Origin: Vombatus ursinus
Lineage: Eukaryota; Chordata; Mammalia; Diprotodontia; Vombatidae
Reading direction: 5' to 3'
Assembly: GCF_900497805.2 (NCBI RefSeq)
Contig: NW_020954599.1
Coordinates: 40,848,227 to 40,912,226, forward strand
DNA: 64,000 bases
Shown here: one piece after another, positions 42,830-54,417 of the stretch
Position numbering within the stretch: the stretch's first letter is position 1
Layout of the letters: each line of letters opens with the position of its first letter
Position numbers and translations under genes: made by a program
Notes under the pieces: model-generated
Database searches by the model: none
What the model was told of the DNA's origin: nothing
The model's input: only the letters and a program-made list of their open reading frames with translations

Positions 42830-44108
42830 AAATACAGAATGATATTGTTGGAAGGCACTATCTAGTCCAAACTGTTTCTGATAGAGGAAGATCCACAAGA
42901 AGACTCACTTGAAGAACTTCAGAGATGATGGGAGAATTCTCTACTTCATGAGACAGTCCATTCTTTTTAGGACAGTTGGACAGGATTATAAGAAATTTCT
43001 CAAATCAAATCAGAATCTGGCTCTAAAAATTTCACGCATTGCTCCAAGTTATGACCTCTGGAGATAAGCAAAACTAGTCTAATCCTTTTTCCATGTGACA
43101 AGTCTTAAAATATTTGAAGACTATTAGCAAGTCTCCATGAAATCTTTTCTTCTCCAAGCTGACAGGTCCTTGCTAGGTTGCATTACAGATTTCACTATGC
43201 TTCCAAATCCTTTTCATACTGGAAGGTCACTTCAATCCTGAAATTTACACATTGAAAGTACCCTCTTCCCTCTGATTGGATACTCCTCCCAGAACCTCCA
43301 TTTAATGATAGTCAGCCATCTCTTCATTTCTCACCAGGCTGCAATCCCGAACTCTTTAGCAAGTACCCGTGGAAGGTCCTTCCCTCATCCCTTTTAGCTT
43401 CCTTTTATGCATTGTCTTCTGTCATTAGAATATAAGCTCTTTGGGGGCAGGGATTCTTTTTTTTTTTTTGCTTGTATTATTATTATTATTATTTTCATTT
43501 CTAGCACTTAGCATTGTGTTTGGCACATAGTAAGTACTAAATAAGTTCTTGCTATTAAAAAATGCTGGCATCTCCAACCATGCCCCAATTTCTCATTGTC
43601 TTTATTAATATAGTACTCAGAACTAAACCCATTATTCTGGATGTTCTCTAAACCTCTTCATTCTGGACATTAATTTTCTATAAATGCAGCCTACATTCAC
43701 ATTAGCTTTTGTTGGCTGCAGCATCACACTGTTGACTGATATTAAGCATGCAGTACATTAAAATTCCAAGGTTCTTTTTTTTTTTTTAACAGAACTGTTG
43801 TCTAGTGATGCCTGGAGCATTTTATACTCATGCAGCTGATTTTTAAGGCTTCCAGAAATTTAAATTTATTATATTAAATTTCACTATTAATTAAATATCA
43901 CTACAATTCTCCCTAACTTATCAAGAACTTTTTGAACACAAATTCTGCTACACAGAATATTAACTATCTTTCCCAACTTGATCTCATCTAAAAATCTGAT
44001 CATTTTGCCTATCTATATGTTCACTTGAGTCACTAGTTTAAAAAATGAAATAGAATAAGACCACAGCTAGAGCTTTGTGTCCCTCCATTAGATCCAAGAC
44101 TTTGTCAA
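42830..44108 (-). mobile_element. CR1/L3-clade LINE relic, 3' half, antisense
   Basis: The left end (42845-42880, 'ggaaggcactatctagtcc') is the CR1 3' terminus read in reverse. Next come 'acctctggagataagcaaaactagtctaatcc' and 'ttcttctccaagctgacagg'. After an L2 tail insertion, 43563-44108 carries 'tcagaactaaacccattattctggatg', 'tcacattagcttttgttggctgcagcatcacactgttgactgat' and, on the minus strand, MIRFLDEIKLGK, an eroded KFADDTKLG RT block. It is a second independent copy because it overlaps the first in content. Confidence 0.75.
43238..43562 (+). mobile_element. L2-type 3' end inserted in CR1
   Basis: 'cattagaatataagctctttgggggcagggattc', a T run and ATT repeats, then 'tagcacttagcattgtgtttggcacatagtaagtactaaataagttcttgc', the characteristic L2 3' terminus. 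The upstream boundary near 43238 is approximate. Confidence 0.75.
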
Positions 44109-44109
44109 G

Positions 44110-44365
44110 AGACAGCTAGGTGACACAGTGGACAGAATTTGGGCCTGGAATCAGGAAGACCTAAGTTCCAATCTGCCCTTAGACACTTATTAGCTGTGTG
44201 ACAGTGGGCAAGCTGTTTAACTGGTTTGTCAATGAAATGGGGATAATAACAGCACCTACCTCCCAAGATCGTGAAGATCAAAGGAAGTAAAAATTGTAAA
44301 GTGTTTAGAACAGAGTCTGGTACATAGTAAACTCTATAATATAAATTCTAGTTACTATTACTGAA
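44110..44365 (+). mobile_element. MIR-type CORE-SINE with L2-like tail
   Basis: 'acagctaggtgacacagtggacag', 'aagttccaatctgccc', 'attagctgtgtgacagtgggcaag', 'atggggataataacagcacctacctccc', then 'agagtctggtacatagtaaactctataatataaattc'. Confidence 0.85.
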
Positions 44366-44584
44366 AATGTGAGTGTTTCTTTCATCATCAACACAGTTCA
44401 TAACCCATCTCTTATACAGTTTAATAGTGTTCAAAAATTGAAATGATATTGTACAAACAAGATTAATCTACCCTAGAGCAATAATAAATTCTGACAACTA
44501 GTAAAAAAATTATATCATTATTATGTGTGTGTATCTATCTCTCTACCTAACATCTATCTTTCTTTCTATACATGTAAGAGCAAA
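44366..44584. other. Unassigned DNA
   Basis: Short stretch with TATC/TCTA words near 44535; otherwise nothing seen. Confidence 0.4.
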
Positions 44585-45440
44585 AGTCATTCCCTAGTTG
44601 ATAAGTGGCCAAAGGATGTGAACAAACAATTGTCAAAAGAAGAATTGCAAACTATTAACAACCAAATGAAAACACAGTCCAAATCACAAATAATGAGAGA
44701 AACACAAATCAAAATCATTCTGAGGCATCATTTCATACCCCAACAAATTGTTAATGATGACAAAGTTGGCAATAGTCAATGCTGTAGGATGGAAAGATAA
44801 ACATACTAATGCATTGCTAGTGGAACTGTGGGATAATACGACCAATCTGAAAAGCAATCTGGAAATTTGCAAATAAGAAGCCTAATTGTCAACTCCCTTT
44901 GACTCAAATATTCCATGACTAGACATATACTCCCAGATGGCCATTGACAAAAAGAAAGACTTCATATATATTAAAATATACATAATACAATATAATAGCT
45001 CTTTTTTGGTAGTAAAGAACTGGACACAAAGTAGATATTTATTGATTGGGGGATGGCTAGACAAATTATGGTACATGAATGTAATAAAATAATATTATGC
45101 TGTAAGAAATGATGAATATGATGAATACAGATAAGGATGGAAAAATGTACCTGAACTCTGAAGTAAGCTGAGCCAGGAAAACAATGTTCAAAATGACTAC
45201 CACAATGTAAATTGAAAGAACAACAATGACAAAATGATAAAAGACAAATGTTGCAAAATTATAAAGAACAGGTTTTGCTTGAAAGAAAGTATCCAAAAAG
45301 ATACCTATTCTCACTCCTTTATAGAGGTAGGAGTTCCACAAGTGTACCATATTGCAAATAACAGCAGAAATTTTTGATGCTTTGGTTAGTTTTATTGATC
45401 TGAAAAATCTTATTCTTCTTTTTCTTCTTTAAAAATTATT
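44585..45440 (+). mobile_element. Old L1 3' end
   Basis: ORF2 C-terminal pieces: SLVDKWPKDVNKQLSKEELQ, HHFIPQQIVNDDKVGNSQ, 'ggtacatgaatgtaataaaataatattatgctgtaag'. A 3'UTR with 'ttgcttgaaagaaagtatccaaaaagatac' and 'cacaagtgtaccatattgc' follows. Different and older than the L1 that was later inserted beside it at 45454. Confidence 0.8.
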
Positions 45441-45453
45441 TTTAAGGGAAAAA

Positions 45454-45969
45454 CAACTGACCTGAAAAATAGATCCAGGTGAGATTAGACTATCTGCAGG
45501 CCATGATCAAAAGAAGATCTTGGACAGCATCTTTCAAGAAATTATCAAGGAAAATTGCCCTGATACCCTAGGACCAGAGAGTAAAATAGTCATTTATAGA
45601 ATCCACCACTCACCTCCTGAAAGAAATCCCAAAATGAAAACTCCAAGAAATACTGTAGGCAAATTCCAGAATAGTCAGGTCAAGGAAAAAATACAGCAAA
45701 CAGCCAGAAAGAAACAATTCAAATATCAAGGAGCCACAGTTAGGATTACATAGGACTTAGCAGCTTCTACATTAAAGTATTGGAGGGGTAGGAACATAAT
45801 ATTCCAGAAGGCAAAGGAACTTGGATTTCAACCAAGAATCAAATACCCAGCAAAACTAAGCATAATCTTTCAGGGGAAAAGATGAACATTCATTCAAATT
45901 TTCCTGATGAAAAGATCAGAGCTGAAGAGAAAATTTGATCTTCAAATACAAGACTCAAGAGCATCATAA
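45454..45969 (+). pseudogene. L1 ORF1 relic, C-terminal part
   Basis: It reads LKNRSR-like at the 5' end (RRM), then IFQEIIKENCPDTLGPESKI and NTVGKFQNSQVKEKIQQTAR (C-terminal domain). A frame change precedes the LSIIFQGK-type end, which closes QDSRAS-stop at 45967-45969. The coiled coil is missing because of the 5' truncation. Confidence 0.78.
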
Positions 45970-46060
45970 AAAGGTAAACAGGAAGGGAAAAAATGTTATT
46001 TAATAAGGTTAAACTGCTTACATCTTCACACAGGAAGATGATACTTGTAACTCTTGAAAC

Positions 46061-46119
46061 TTGTATCTCATAACACTCACTTGCTGTGTGATTCTGGGCA
46101 AGTCACTTAACCCCAATTG

Positions 46120-46162
<43 letters not shown>

Positions 46163-46175
46163 CCCCTGTATCTCT
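46061..46175 (+). mobile_element. 5'-truncated SINE with (CA)n tail
   Basis: Only the last part is present (CTTGCTGTGTGATTCTGGGC, CCCCAATTGCCTCA), then about 17 CA units and AAAAA. TTGTATCTCA (46061-46070) and CTGTATCTCT (46167-46176) look like the target duplication. It lies in the L1 inter-ORF region. Confidence 0.8.
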
Positions 46176-46538
46176 ATTAGGGCATTTAGAAAGTGTATAC
46201 ATAGATGGAGGGCATTGGTATAAGTTGATTTTGATGTGATGTTATTAAAAAAATTAAGGGGTAAAAAGAGAATTGTACTGGGAGAACAGGAAAGGGGGAG
46301 TCAGAATAGGGTAAATTATAACACATGAATAGGCACAAAAGACCTATTATGATAGAGGGAAAGAAGGCAGGGTGGTAAACACAGTTTGGACCTTACTCTC
46401 ATCAAATTTGGCTCAAGGAAGGAATAACATGCACATTCAGTTGGGTATCAATAACTATCTTACCCTATAGAGAAGTAGAAGGAGAAAAGGGAAAGAAAAG
46501 GAGAGGGACTGATGGAAGAGAGGGCAGAATTAGGAGAG

Positions 46539-46732
46539 AAAAAGAGAAAAAATGGGGGCAGCTAGGTGGCGCAGTGGATAGAGCACCTGCCCTGAAGTCA
46601 GGAGGATCTGAATTCAAATCCAGCCATAGACCAAGCACTTGACACTTACTAACTGTATGACCCTGGGCAAGTCACTTAACCCTAGCTGCCTAAAAATTTT
46701 TTAAAAAAAGATAAGTAAAAGAGAAAAAAAAT
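46539..46732 (+). mobile_element. Full-length tRNA-headed SINE
   Basis: The body is about 46554-46716. Pol III promoter-like boxes are visible: box A TGGCGCAGTGG at 46567-46577 and box B GAATTCAAATC at 46610-46620. GTGACCCTGGGCAAGTCAC-like sequence and an A/T-rich tail follow. AAAAGAGAAAAAATG (about 46539-46553) and AAAAGAGAAAAAAAATG (46717-46733) flank it. It is the best-preserved SINE head in the window. Confidence 0.92.
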
Positions 46733-46834
46733 GAGGGGAAGCAGATGGAGGGAGGTGGTGGTCAGAAACAAAATACTGGTGAGGAGAGACAGAGAGAAAG
46801 GAGAGAGAAAAGTATTAATAGGAGGAAAAACAGG

Positions 46835-49800
46835 ATGAAGGGAAATACATAGTAATCATAACTGTAAATGTGAATGTGATGACCTCTTCCATAAAATGGA
46901 AACAGCAGAGAATATTAAAAAACCAGAATCCTGTAATATGTTGTTTACAAGAAACGTATTTGAAGCAGAGATATACACAGAGTGAAGGTAAAAAACTGAA
47001 GCAGAATATATTATACTTCAGCTGAAGTTAAAAAAAAAAGCAGACATAGCAATCCTGATCTCAGACAAAGCAAAAGTAAAAATAGATCTAATTAAAAAAG
47101 ATAAGGAAGGTGACTAACATCTTGCTAAAAGGTACTATAGACAATGAAGCAATATCAATACTAAACATTTATGCACCAAATTGTATAGTATCCAAATTCT
47201 TGGAAGAAAAGTTAAGTTACAGGAAGAAATAAATAACAAAATTACACAACCTCCCACTCTCAGAACTAGATAAATATAGCCACAAAATAAACAAGAAAGA
47301 AGTTAAGGAGATGGCCAGAATTTTAGAAGTGACAGATATAATAAGATATGATAGACCTCTGGAGAAAATTGAATGGACATAAAAGGAATATGCCTTTTTT
47401 CAGCAGTACATGGCACCTACACAAAAACCTGACCATGTATTAGGGCATAAACACCTCACAATCAAATGCAAAAAGGCAAAAATATTAAATGCATTCTTTT
47501 CAGATTATGATGCAATAAAAATTATGTGTAATAAACGGCCATGAAAAGACTGGCTAAAAATTAAATAGAAACTAAATAATCTAATCCTAATGAGTGAGTC
47601 GAGCAACAAATCATAGAAACAATCAATAACTTCATGAAAGAGAATGACAATAATGAAACAACATACTAAAACTCATGGGATGCAGCCAAAGCATTTCTTT
47701 GGGGAAACTTTACATCACAAAATGCTTACATGAATAAAATAGAAAAAGAACAGGTCAGTGAATTTGGCATACAACTAAAAAAGCTAGAAAAAGAACAAAT
47801 TAAAAATACCAAATTAAATACCAAATTAGAAATTCTGAAAATCAAAGGAGAGATTAATAAAATTGAAAGAAAGAAATGGATGAATATGTACAAAAAGATC
47901 AATTGCTCAGATTAACAGAAGAGAAATAATATACTTAAATAACCACATTTTAGAAAAAAGAAATTGAACAAGCTATCAATGAACTCCCTAGGAAAAAATC
48001 TCCAAGTCCAGAATTCTACCAAACATTTAAAAAACAATTAATTCCAATACTACATAAAGTATTTGGAAAAATAGGTGAAGAAGGAGTCTTACCAAGTTCT
48101 TTTTATGACAAAAAAGGTCAAAACAGAGAAAGAAAAGTATAGATGAATTTCCTTAATGAGTATTGATGCAAAAATTTTAAATAAAATATTAGCAAAGAGA
48201 TCACACCAATTTTTCACCATGATAACACAATGACCAGGTGGGATTTATATCAAGAATGCAGGGCTTCTTCAATATTAGGACAACTATCAACATATATGAT
48301 ATTGACCATATCAATAACAAAGCTAAGAGAAATCGCATGATTATCTTAATAGGTGCAGAAAAAGCTTTTGACAAAATACAGCACTCATTCCTGTTAAAAC
48401 ACTAGAAAGCACAAGAATAAATGGAGTTTTTCCTTAAAATTGTAAGTAGTATCTATCTAAAACCATCAGCAAGCATTATATGTAATGGGGATAAGCTAGA
48501 AGCATTCCCAATAAGATCAGGGGTGAAATAAGGATGCCCATTATCATCATTATTATTCAATATTATACTAGAAATGTTAACTTTAGCAAGAAGAAAAGAA
48601 AATGAAATTGAAAGAATCAGAATAGGCAATGAGGAAACAAAACTATCACTCTTTGCAGATAATATAATGATATACTTATAGAACTCTAAAGAATCAACTA
48701 AATAACTTCTTGAAATAATTAACAACTTTAATAATTTTGCAGAATACAAAATAAACCCACATAATTGGTATTTCTATATATTACCAGCAAAGCCCATCAG
48801 CAAGAGAAAGAGAAATTCCATTTAAAATAACTGTAGACAATATAAAATATTTAAGAGTTTTCCTGCCAAGACAAATCCAAGAACTCTATGAATACAATTA
48901 CAAAACACTTCATACACAAATAAAGTCAGATTTAAACAACTGGAAAAATTACTCATTTTGAAATGAAAAATGACTCAATTGCTCATGGGTAGACTGAGCT
49001 CATATAATAAAAATGACTCAAATTTATTTATTTATTCAGCACTGTACCAATCAAACTACCAAAAATTATTTTATAGAGCTAGAAAAAAAAATACAATTCA
49101 TATGGAAGAAACTAAGGCCAAGAATATCAAGGGAATTGATGGAAAAAAATGCAAAGGAAGGTAGACTATCCACATCAGATCTAAAACTATATTATAAAGA
49201 AGCAATCATAGAAAAATTATTTGGTACTGAGTAAGAAATAGGGTGGTGGATCAGTAGAATACATTAGGCAAACAAGACACAGTAGTCAATGACTACAGTA
49301 ATCTTGTGTTTGATAAATCCAAAGATTCCAGCTTCTGGGATAAGAACTCACTATTTGAAAAAAAAACTGCTGGGAAAACTGAAAAATAGTGTGGCAGAAA
49401 CTAGGCATAGACCAACATCTCACATCTTACATCAAGAAAAGGTCTAAATGAGTACACGTCAGATCTATGGATAAGGGAAGAATGAATTTATGACCAAACA
49501 AGAGATAGAGAACAATATAAAATGCAAAATGAATAATTTTGATTACATTAAATTAAAAAGGGTTGTCACAAACAAAACCACTGCAACCAAGATTAGAATG
49601 AAAGCAGAAAGCTGGGAAACAATTTTTACAGCCAATGTTTCTGATAAAGGCCTTATTTCTAAAATATATAGAGAACTGAATCAAATGTATAAGAATACAA
49701 ATCATTCACCAATTGATAAATGATCAAAGGACATGTATGAACAGGCAATTTTCATACGAAGAAATTAATGCTATGCATAGGCCTATGAAAAAATGCTCTA

Positions 49801-50317
49801 AATAACTATGATTAGAGAAATGCAAATTAAAACAATTCCTAGGTACCACCTCACACCTATCAGTTTGATTAATATCACAGAAAAGGAAAATGATAAATGT
49901 TGGAGATGTGTGAAAAATGGAACACTAATGCATTGTTGGCAGAGTTGTGAACTGATCCAACCATTCTGGAGAGTAATTTAGAACTATCCCCAAGGGCAAC
50001 CAAACTATGCATACTCTTTGATCCTGCAATACCACTAGAGATCATAAAAAAGGAAAAAAGGACCCACATGTATAAAGATATTTATAGTAACTCTTTTTGT
50101 GGTGGCAAAGAATTGGAAATTTAGGGAATATCCATCAATTGGGAAATGACTGAACAAGTTGTGGTATATGAATGTAATGGAATACTATTGTACTATAAGA
50201 AATTATGAGCAGATTTCAGAAAAAACCTGGGAAGACTTACATGAACTGATGCTGAGTGAAGTGAGCAGAACCAGAAGAACATTGTTACCAGCAACAGCAA
50301 CATTGTGCAATGATTAA
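46835..50317 (+). pseudogene. L1 ORF2 relic with RT core
   Basis: ORF2p supplies endonuclease and reverse transcriptase. The endonuclease start is IITVNVNVMTSSIKW near 46855. The RT palm carries [11 protein letters not shown] (48358-48390) and [12 protein letters not shown] (about 48643-48678), where the second catalytic Asp of FADD is Asn. C-terminal pieces include MTKQEIENNIKCKMNNFDYI (49490) and 'ctgagtgaagtgagcagaaccagaag'. The stop falls at 50315-50317. Numerous frameshifts and stops are present. Start chosen at the ATG equivalent to 6983 in the other copy, although this frame is closed soon after. Confidence 0.82.
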
Positions 50318-50706
50318 TTATGATAGACTTAGCCCTTCTCAGCAATACAGTGATCTAAGATAATTCCAAAAGAGTCATGATGGGAAATGCTATCCACATC
50401 CTGAGAAAGAACTATGAAGTCTGGATGCAGATTGAAGCACACTATTTTCACTTTTTTGTTTTTTTTTCTTTCTTGTGGTTTTTCCCCTTTGTTCTGATTC
50501 TTCTTTCACCACATGAGTAATATGGAAATATGTTTAACACGATTGTATATGAATAACCTGTATCAGATTGCTTACTGTCTTGGGGAGGAATTTGGGGAAG
50601 GAGGGATAGACAAAAATTTGAAAACCAGAATTTTACAAAAATGAATGTTGAAAACCATCTTTACATGTAATTGGAAAAAAAAATAAAATGTGATTAAGGG
50701 GAAAAA

Positions 50707-50768
50707 ATCAGTCCTGCTCTCAAGGAGCTTACATTTTAATGGGGGGAAGATAAAACATTAAAAAATAA
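50707..50768 (-). mobile_element. L2 3' fragment, antisense
   Basis: 'agtcctgctctcaaggagcttacattttaatgggggg' is the antisense L2 3'UTR. It directly follows the L1 target duplication. Confidence 0.7.
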
Positions 50769-50774
50769 ACTGTC

Positions 50775-51680
50775 CCATAAGGATTTGTCTTAGGCCTCTT
50801 ATTTCCTGTTTTCTGTACCCTTTCTCTTTTTTATCTCATTGGATGACTCCAGTGTCTATATGTTCAGCATGTCTTTCCTGAGCTCTAGTCCATTATTACT
50901 ACCTACCTATTAGTTGACTTTCTCCAACTAGATATTCCATAGGTACCTCAAATTCAAAATGTCCAACAAATAAATCATCATTCTCTTCCCTCCTCTCCCA
51001 TTTCTCAAACTCAACCCTTTTCCTAAATCCCCTTTTTCTGTTCCATCCTTCCAGTCACTGAAGTTTTCAATCTCAGAGTCAACCCTGACGCTTTTCTCTC
51101 CTTTTCTCATCCAATTATTTGCCAATCCTACCTCCACCATCCCTCATGTGTTCCATCTTCCTTCTATATGTATAACCTTTACCTTAGTTCATTCCCTCAT
51201 CACCTCCTGCCAAGACTACTGAAACAACCTCTTAACTGATCTACCAGTTTCTATTTTCTCCACTCTCAAATCCATCCTCCATATAATATTGTCCACATCA
51301 CTTCTCCACTTAATAACAGTGGTTTTTTTTATTGCTTCCAAGATAAGATATAAATTTCAATGGCATTTAAAATTGTTCACAACTTGTGTACAACCTATAT
51401 TTCCAAACTCATTGCACATTATTCACCCCAATGTGTTTTATATTCCAGCCCTACTGGTTTACTTGACATTTCTCATACATAACATTCTATTTCTCATCTC
51501 CATGCATTTGTACAAACTGTCTCTATTCCCACAAATATGCTACCTCACTATCTCCACCCCTCAAAATACCCTGATGTCTTCAAGCTTGGCTCAAATGCCA
51601 ACTTCTACATGGGGTCTATCTTTATCCATCCAGAATTTACTGTCTCCTGAAATTACTTTGTATTCATCTTGCCTTTATAT
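50775..51680 (+). mobile_element. L2 LINE relic, RT to 3'UTR, sense
   Basis: It starts at the GSVLGP-type RT block ('ggatttgtcttaggcctctta') and continues through 'tccaactagatattcc...caaattcaaaatgtccaac', 'catcacctcctgccaagactactgaaacaacctc' and 'tctcaaatccatcctcc'. The last part, 'tttcactttaatg...ccttcaagcttggctcaaatgcc', precedes the TATG tract. A 169-codon frame (51289-51798) is L2 debris fused to that tract, not a gene. Confidence 0.75.
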
Positions 51681-51790
51681 GTATGTATGTGTATGTATAC
51701 ATATATGTATATGTATCTGTATACACACATACAGAGAGAAGGATACACATATACATATATACATATATACACTCATATACACATGTCTTT
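51680..51790. repeat. TATG/CACATA low-complexity tract
   Basis: TATGTATG and CATATATACA words between two opposed L2 copies. Confidence 0.9.
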
Positions 51791-51794
51791 GTAC

Positions 51795-52790
51795 CTAAAA
51801 TGTTGCTCAATAAATAAATAAACATTTGTTAAGCATATACCATGTGCCAGCCATTGTGCCAATTGCTGGGGATAAAAAGTAAAGCAAAAAAATAGTCCTT
51901 GCTCTCAAGAAGCTTACCGTCTAATCTGGGAGACAACATGGTAACAGCTATATACAAACAAGCTATAAGCATGGATCTCTTTACATGGGGGGGAGGAGAT
52001 GTAAGGTATAAGAGGACTGGAAAGATAGAGAAAGCAGGTTATGAAGGGATTTGAATGCCAAATGGAGGATTTTATATTTGATACTGGAGGTGATAGGTAG
52101 CCACTGGAGTTGTCTGAGTAGTGGGTTTGGGGAGAGACATGGTCAGACCTGCACTTTAGGAAGATCACTTTGACAGGTGAGTGGAGAATGGACTAGAGTG
52201 CAGAGACAATTGTAGCAGGGAGACCAACCAGAAGGTGATTGTTGTAGTTCAGGTGAGAGGTAATAAGATCCTGTACCAGGCAATGTCGGAGGAGAGAAGG
52301 ACTTGTGTAAGAGATGTTAAGAAGGTAAAATCAATAGGCCTTTTCAAAAGATTGGATATGTAAACTGAATGAATCAAGAATTGTGCCTGTTGCTGGCCTA
52401 GGTGACTGGGAGGATGGTCATGCCTTCAGTGGTAAGAGGGAAGTTAGCAAAAGGGGAGTATTAAAAGAAAGACATAATGAGTTTAGTTGTGGTCATGTTG
52501 AGTTTAAGATATCTACAAGATATCCAGTTTAAGATGTCATGTTGCCAGTTGGAGATGTGAGACTAGAGATCAGTGGAGATTTTATAGCTAGATAAATGGA
52601 TTTGAGAATTATCAGCATAGAGATGATAATTAAACCCATGGGAGATAATGAAATTGCCAAGAAAAATAGTGTAGAGGAAGATCAGAAGAGGGCCCAGGAC
52701 AGAGCCCTTTCAGATACTCATGATTAGGGAGAGGGTGTAGACATATGATAGCTCTATTGAAGTATTTATAAGGCATGTACAAGAAGGATT
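51795..52790 (-). mobile_element. L2 LINE relic, 3' end to RT, antisense
   Basis: It begins with the L2 terminus in reverse ('caataaataaataaacatttgttaagc', 'ccatgtgccagccattgtgcc'), then 'aatgccaaatggaggattttatatttgatactggaggtgataggtagccactgg'. It ends in the RT core. On the minus strand [13 protein letters not shown] is read at about 52610-52650 (YADD eroded to YADN), and GSVLGP-type sequence follows near 52690-52710. Confidence 0.85.
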
Positions 52791-52794
52791 AGAC

Positions 52795-53090
52795 TTTATT
52801 ATTTGGCCCCACAAGACAAAACCATAAACAGTAGGTGGTTTTTGCAAAGGGTCAAATTTAGCCTTGATGTTGAGGAGAAATTTTCAACGATTAGAGCTAT
52901 CTAATGAGAATGGGCTATCTGAAGAGTGGGGTCCCATTGAAGTTCTTGCAAGTAGAGTCTACATGAGCACTTGTCAGGTATATTATATAAGGAATTATTT
53001 TTCTCTTATGGGTTGGACTGGAATACAACTGGCTACAGAGGTCCCTTCCAGCTCTAAAATGCAGTGATTCTACAGTTCAGTGAATTGTTG
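52795..53090 (+). mobile_element. CR1/L3-clade LINE 3' end, sense
   Basis: 'gagaatgggctatctgaagagtggggtcccattgaagttcttgcaag', 'atgagcacttgtcaggtatattata' and 'gggttggactggaatacaactggctacagaggtcccttccagctctaaaatgcagtgattctac' form the usual CR1 3' terminus. Third CR1 piece in the window, opposite in strand to the other two. Confidence 0.78.
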
Positions 53091-53628
53091 CTCTTTCATT
53101 GTTCTTATTTTCAAAATTATACTTTTAAAATTATAAAAATTTAAAATTATGCTTTTATCATATTCACTATTTATATTCTGTCATATATTTATTTTGTTAT
53201 ATAAAATATATTTATATTTCTTTTTCATAGTTTCCTTTTCATTATTATTTCTTTATATTACTTTTCTTCAATGATATAAAATAAATTTTTAAATCAAGGT
53301 TTTACTTAAAACAAAGTCTATAGATAATTGATAAGTATTAAGTGCCAATAAAGTTCAATTCCTTAATTTTTTCTGTGATTAAAAATTCCTGGCTTATCAT
53401 TCATTTCCGTAGAGTTCTTCCATAGACTATGTTTTATTTCCCTTTTGCTCACAGCTCAGATTTCTTTAAGGACAGAAAAATGCTAAGCAGGTTCAAGTAG
53501 GGTTTGGAACCATGTACCCCAAGAGGTCTGATTGAATTCTTCCCTCAAATAGATAAAGGAAGCATAATAGATCCAAAAGAAAATTGGGAGGCAGTAGAAG
53601 AAAGGTGAGGAGGTTGGAGAAACTTTTT
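53091..53628. other. Unassigned, very AT-rich DNA
   Basis: TTAAAATTATAAAAATT-like sequence dominates 53100-53300. No feature recognised. Confidence 0.5.
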
Positions 53629-53629
53629 T

Positions 53630-53762
53630 AGAAGCAAAGCCATTCAACAAGTATTTATTGACTTTTTCCTATGTGTTCAGAGTTATACTATTCACTTAAG
53701 TTTAGCTCATGATCTCTACCCTCAAAAAGTTTACAAACTACTTAGGGAAATAAAGCATAAAA
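53630..53762 (-). mobile_element. L2 3' fragment, antisense
   Basis: 'caacaagtatttattgactttttcctatgtgttcagag' and 'tctctaccctcaaaaagtttacaaac' are eroded antisense L2 3' landmarks. Confidence 0.62.
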
Positions 53763-53829
53763 GTTAAATAAGAAAAAAAAACAAATTTAAATAAGGTTTA
53801 AATCAGATGGAGATGATGATAGAAGGGAT

Positions 53830-54005
53830 ATCACAGGGCAGTATAGTAGAAAAGGGACTGGAAAGGAATTCAAAATACCTGGAGTCTAATTGCTATTTTG
53901 GCATTCACTCGTCACATGATCTTCAGCAAGCCACTTCACTTTTCTGTTCTCTTGTCTATCAAATGAAGGGAATGGATACAATTATTTCCATGTTGTGTCC
54001 CTCTT
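53830..54005 (+). mobile_element. MIR3-type SINE
   Basis: 'gggcagtatagtagaaaagggactgg', 'acctggagtctaattgctattttggc', 'tcttgtctatcaaatgaagggaatggatac', plus orientation. Confidence 0.68.
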
Positions 54006-54059
54006 CTGTCCCCAAAATATAATGAACCTCTTCATCTAATTGTCTGAATAATTGCACAT

Positions 54060-54340
54060 ATAATGATCACTATGGGAATTAAGACAAGGGAGAAATTACT
54101 TCCAGATGAAGACAGAGAAAGTTTCTTGGAGTTGGTAAAGGTGAGTTATGTCTTAAATAGTATTGGAAAAGACTAAGAAGAGGGTGCAGACCATTCCAGG
54201 TGAGTGTAATTGATATAAGCAAAATTGGCAGTGAAAAAACACAGAACACATTTGGGCAGAGGTAAGAAAATTATTCTGGCTGAAGAGCAAGTTGGATATA
54301 AGCCTTCAGCTCTCACATAATTATGCAGGGTCTTCAAATC
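54060..54340 (-). mobile_element. L2/L3-type LINE 3' relic, antisense
   Basis: 'ggagttggtaaaggtgagttatgtctta', 'gaccattccaggtgagtgtaattg', 'caaaattggcagtgaaaaaacacagaacacatttgggc', worn landmarks of the antisense L2/L3 3' region. Confidence 0.5.
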
Positions 54341-54417
54341 TGAGTTGCCTGCCCTGACTTCTCTACTGAGCTCCAAGCCTGGGGGAGGAGGTGTCCCAAG
54401 GACAGAGAAGCGAACAC

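Larger units (their letters stand above)
45441..50706 (+). mobile_element. 5.2-kb L1 LINE, 5'-truncated in ORF1
   Basis: The body is 45454-50691. It holds the ORF1 RRM and C-terminal domain, a purine-rich spacer, ORF2 with endonuclease and reverse transcriptase, and a 3'UTR with 'ccacatcctgagaaagaactatgaagtctggatgcag' and an A-rich end. TTTAAGGGAAAAA (45441-45453) and ATTAAGGGGAAAAAA (50692-50706) form the likely target duplication. Two SINEs have since inserted. Many stops and frame changes make it inactive, but it is the most complete L1 in the window. Confidence 0.9.

Noticed and set aside
46567-46620. Box A and box B as evidence of a tRNA gene
   Set aside because: They belong to a SINE head; no cloverleaf can be drawn and the element has SINE tail and target duplication.
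51289-51798. 169-codon open frame, the longest in the window
   Set aside because: It is L2 LINE debris read into a TATG tract; the last third is a simple-repeat translation (YMYVCVCIHICICICIH type).
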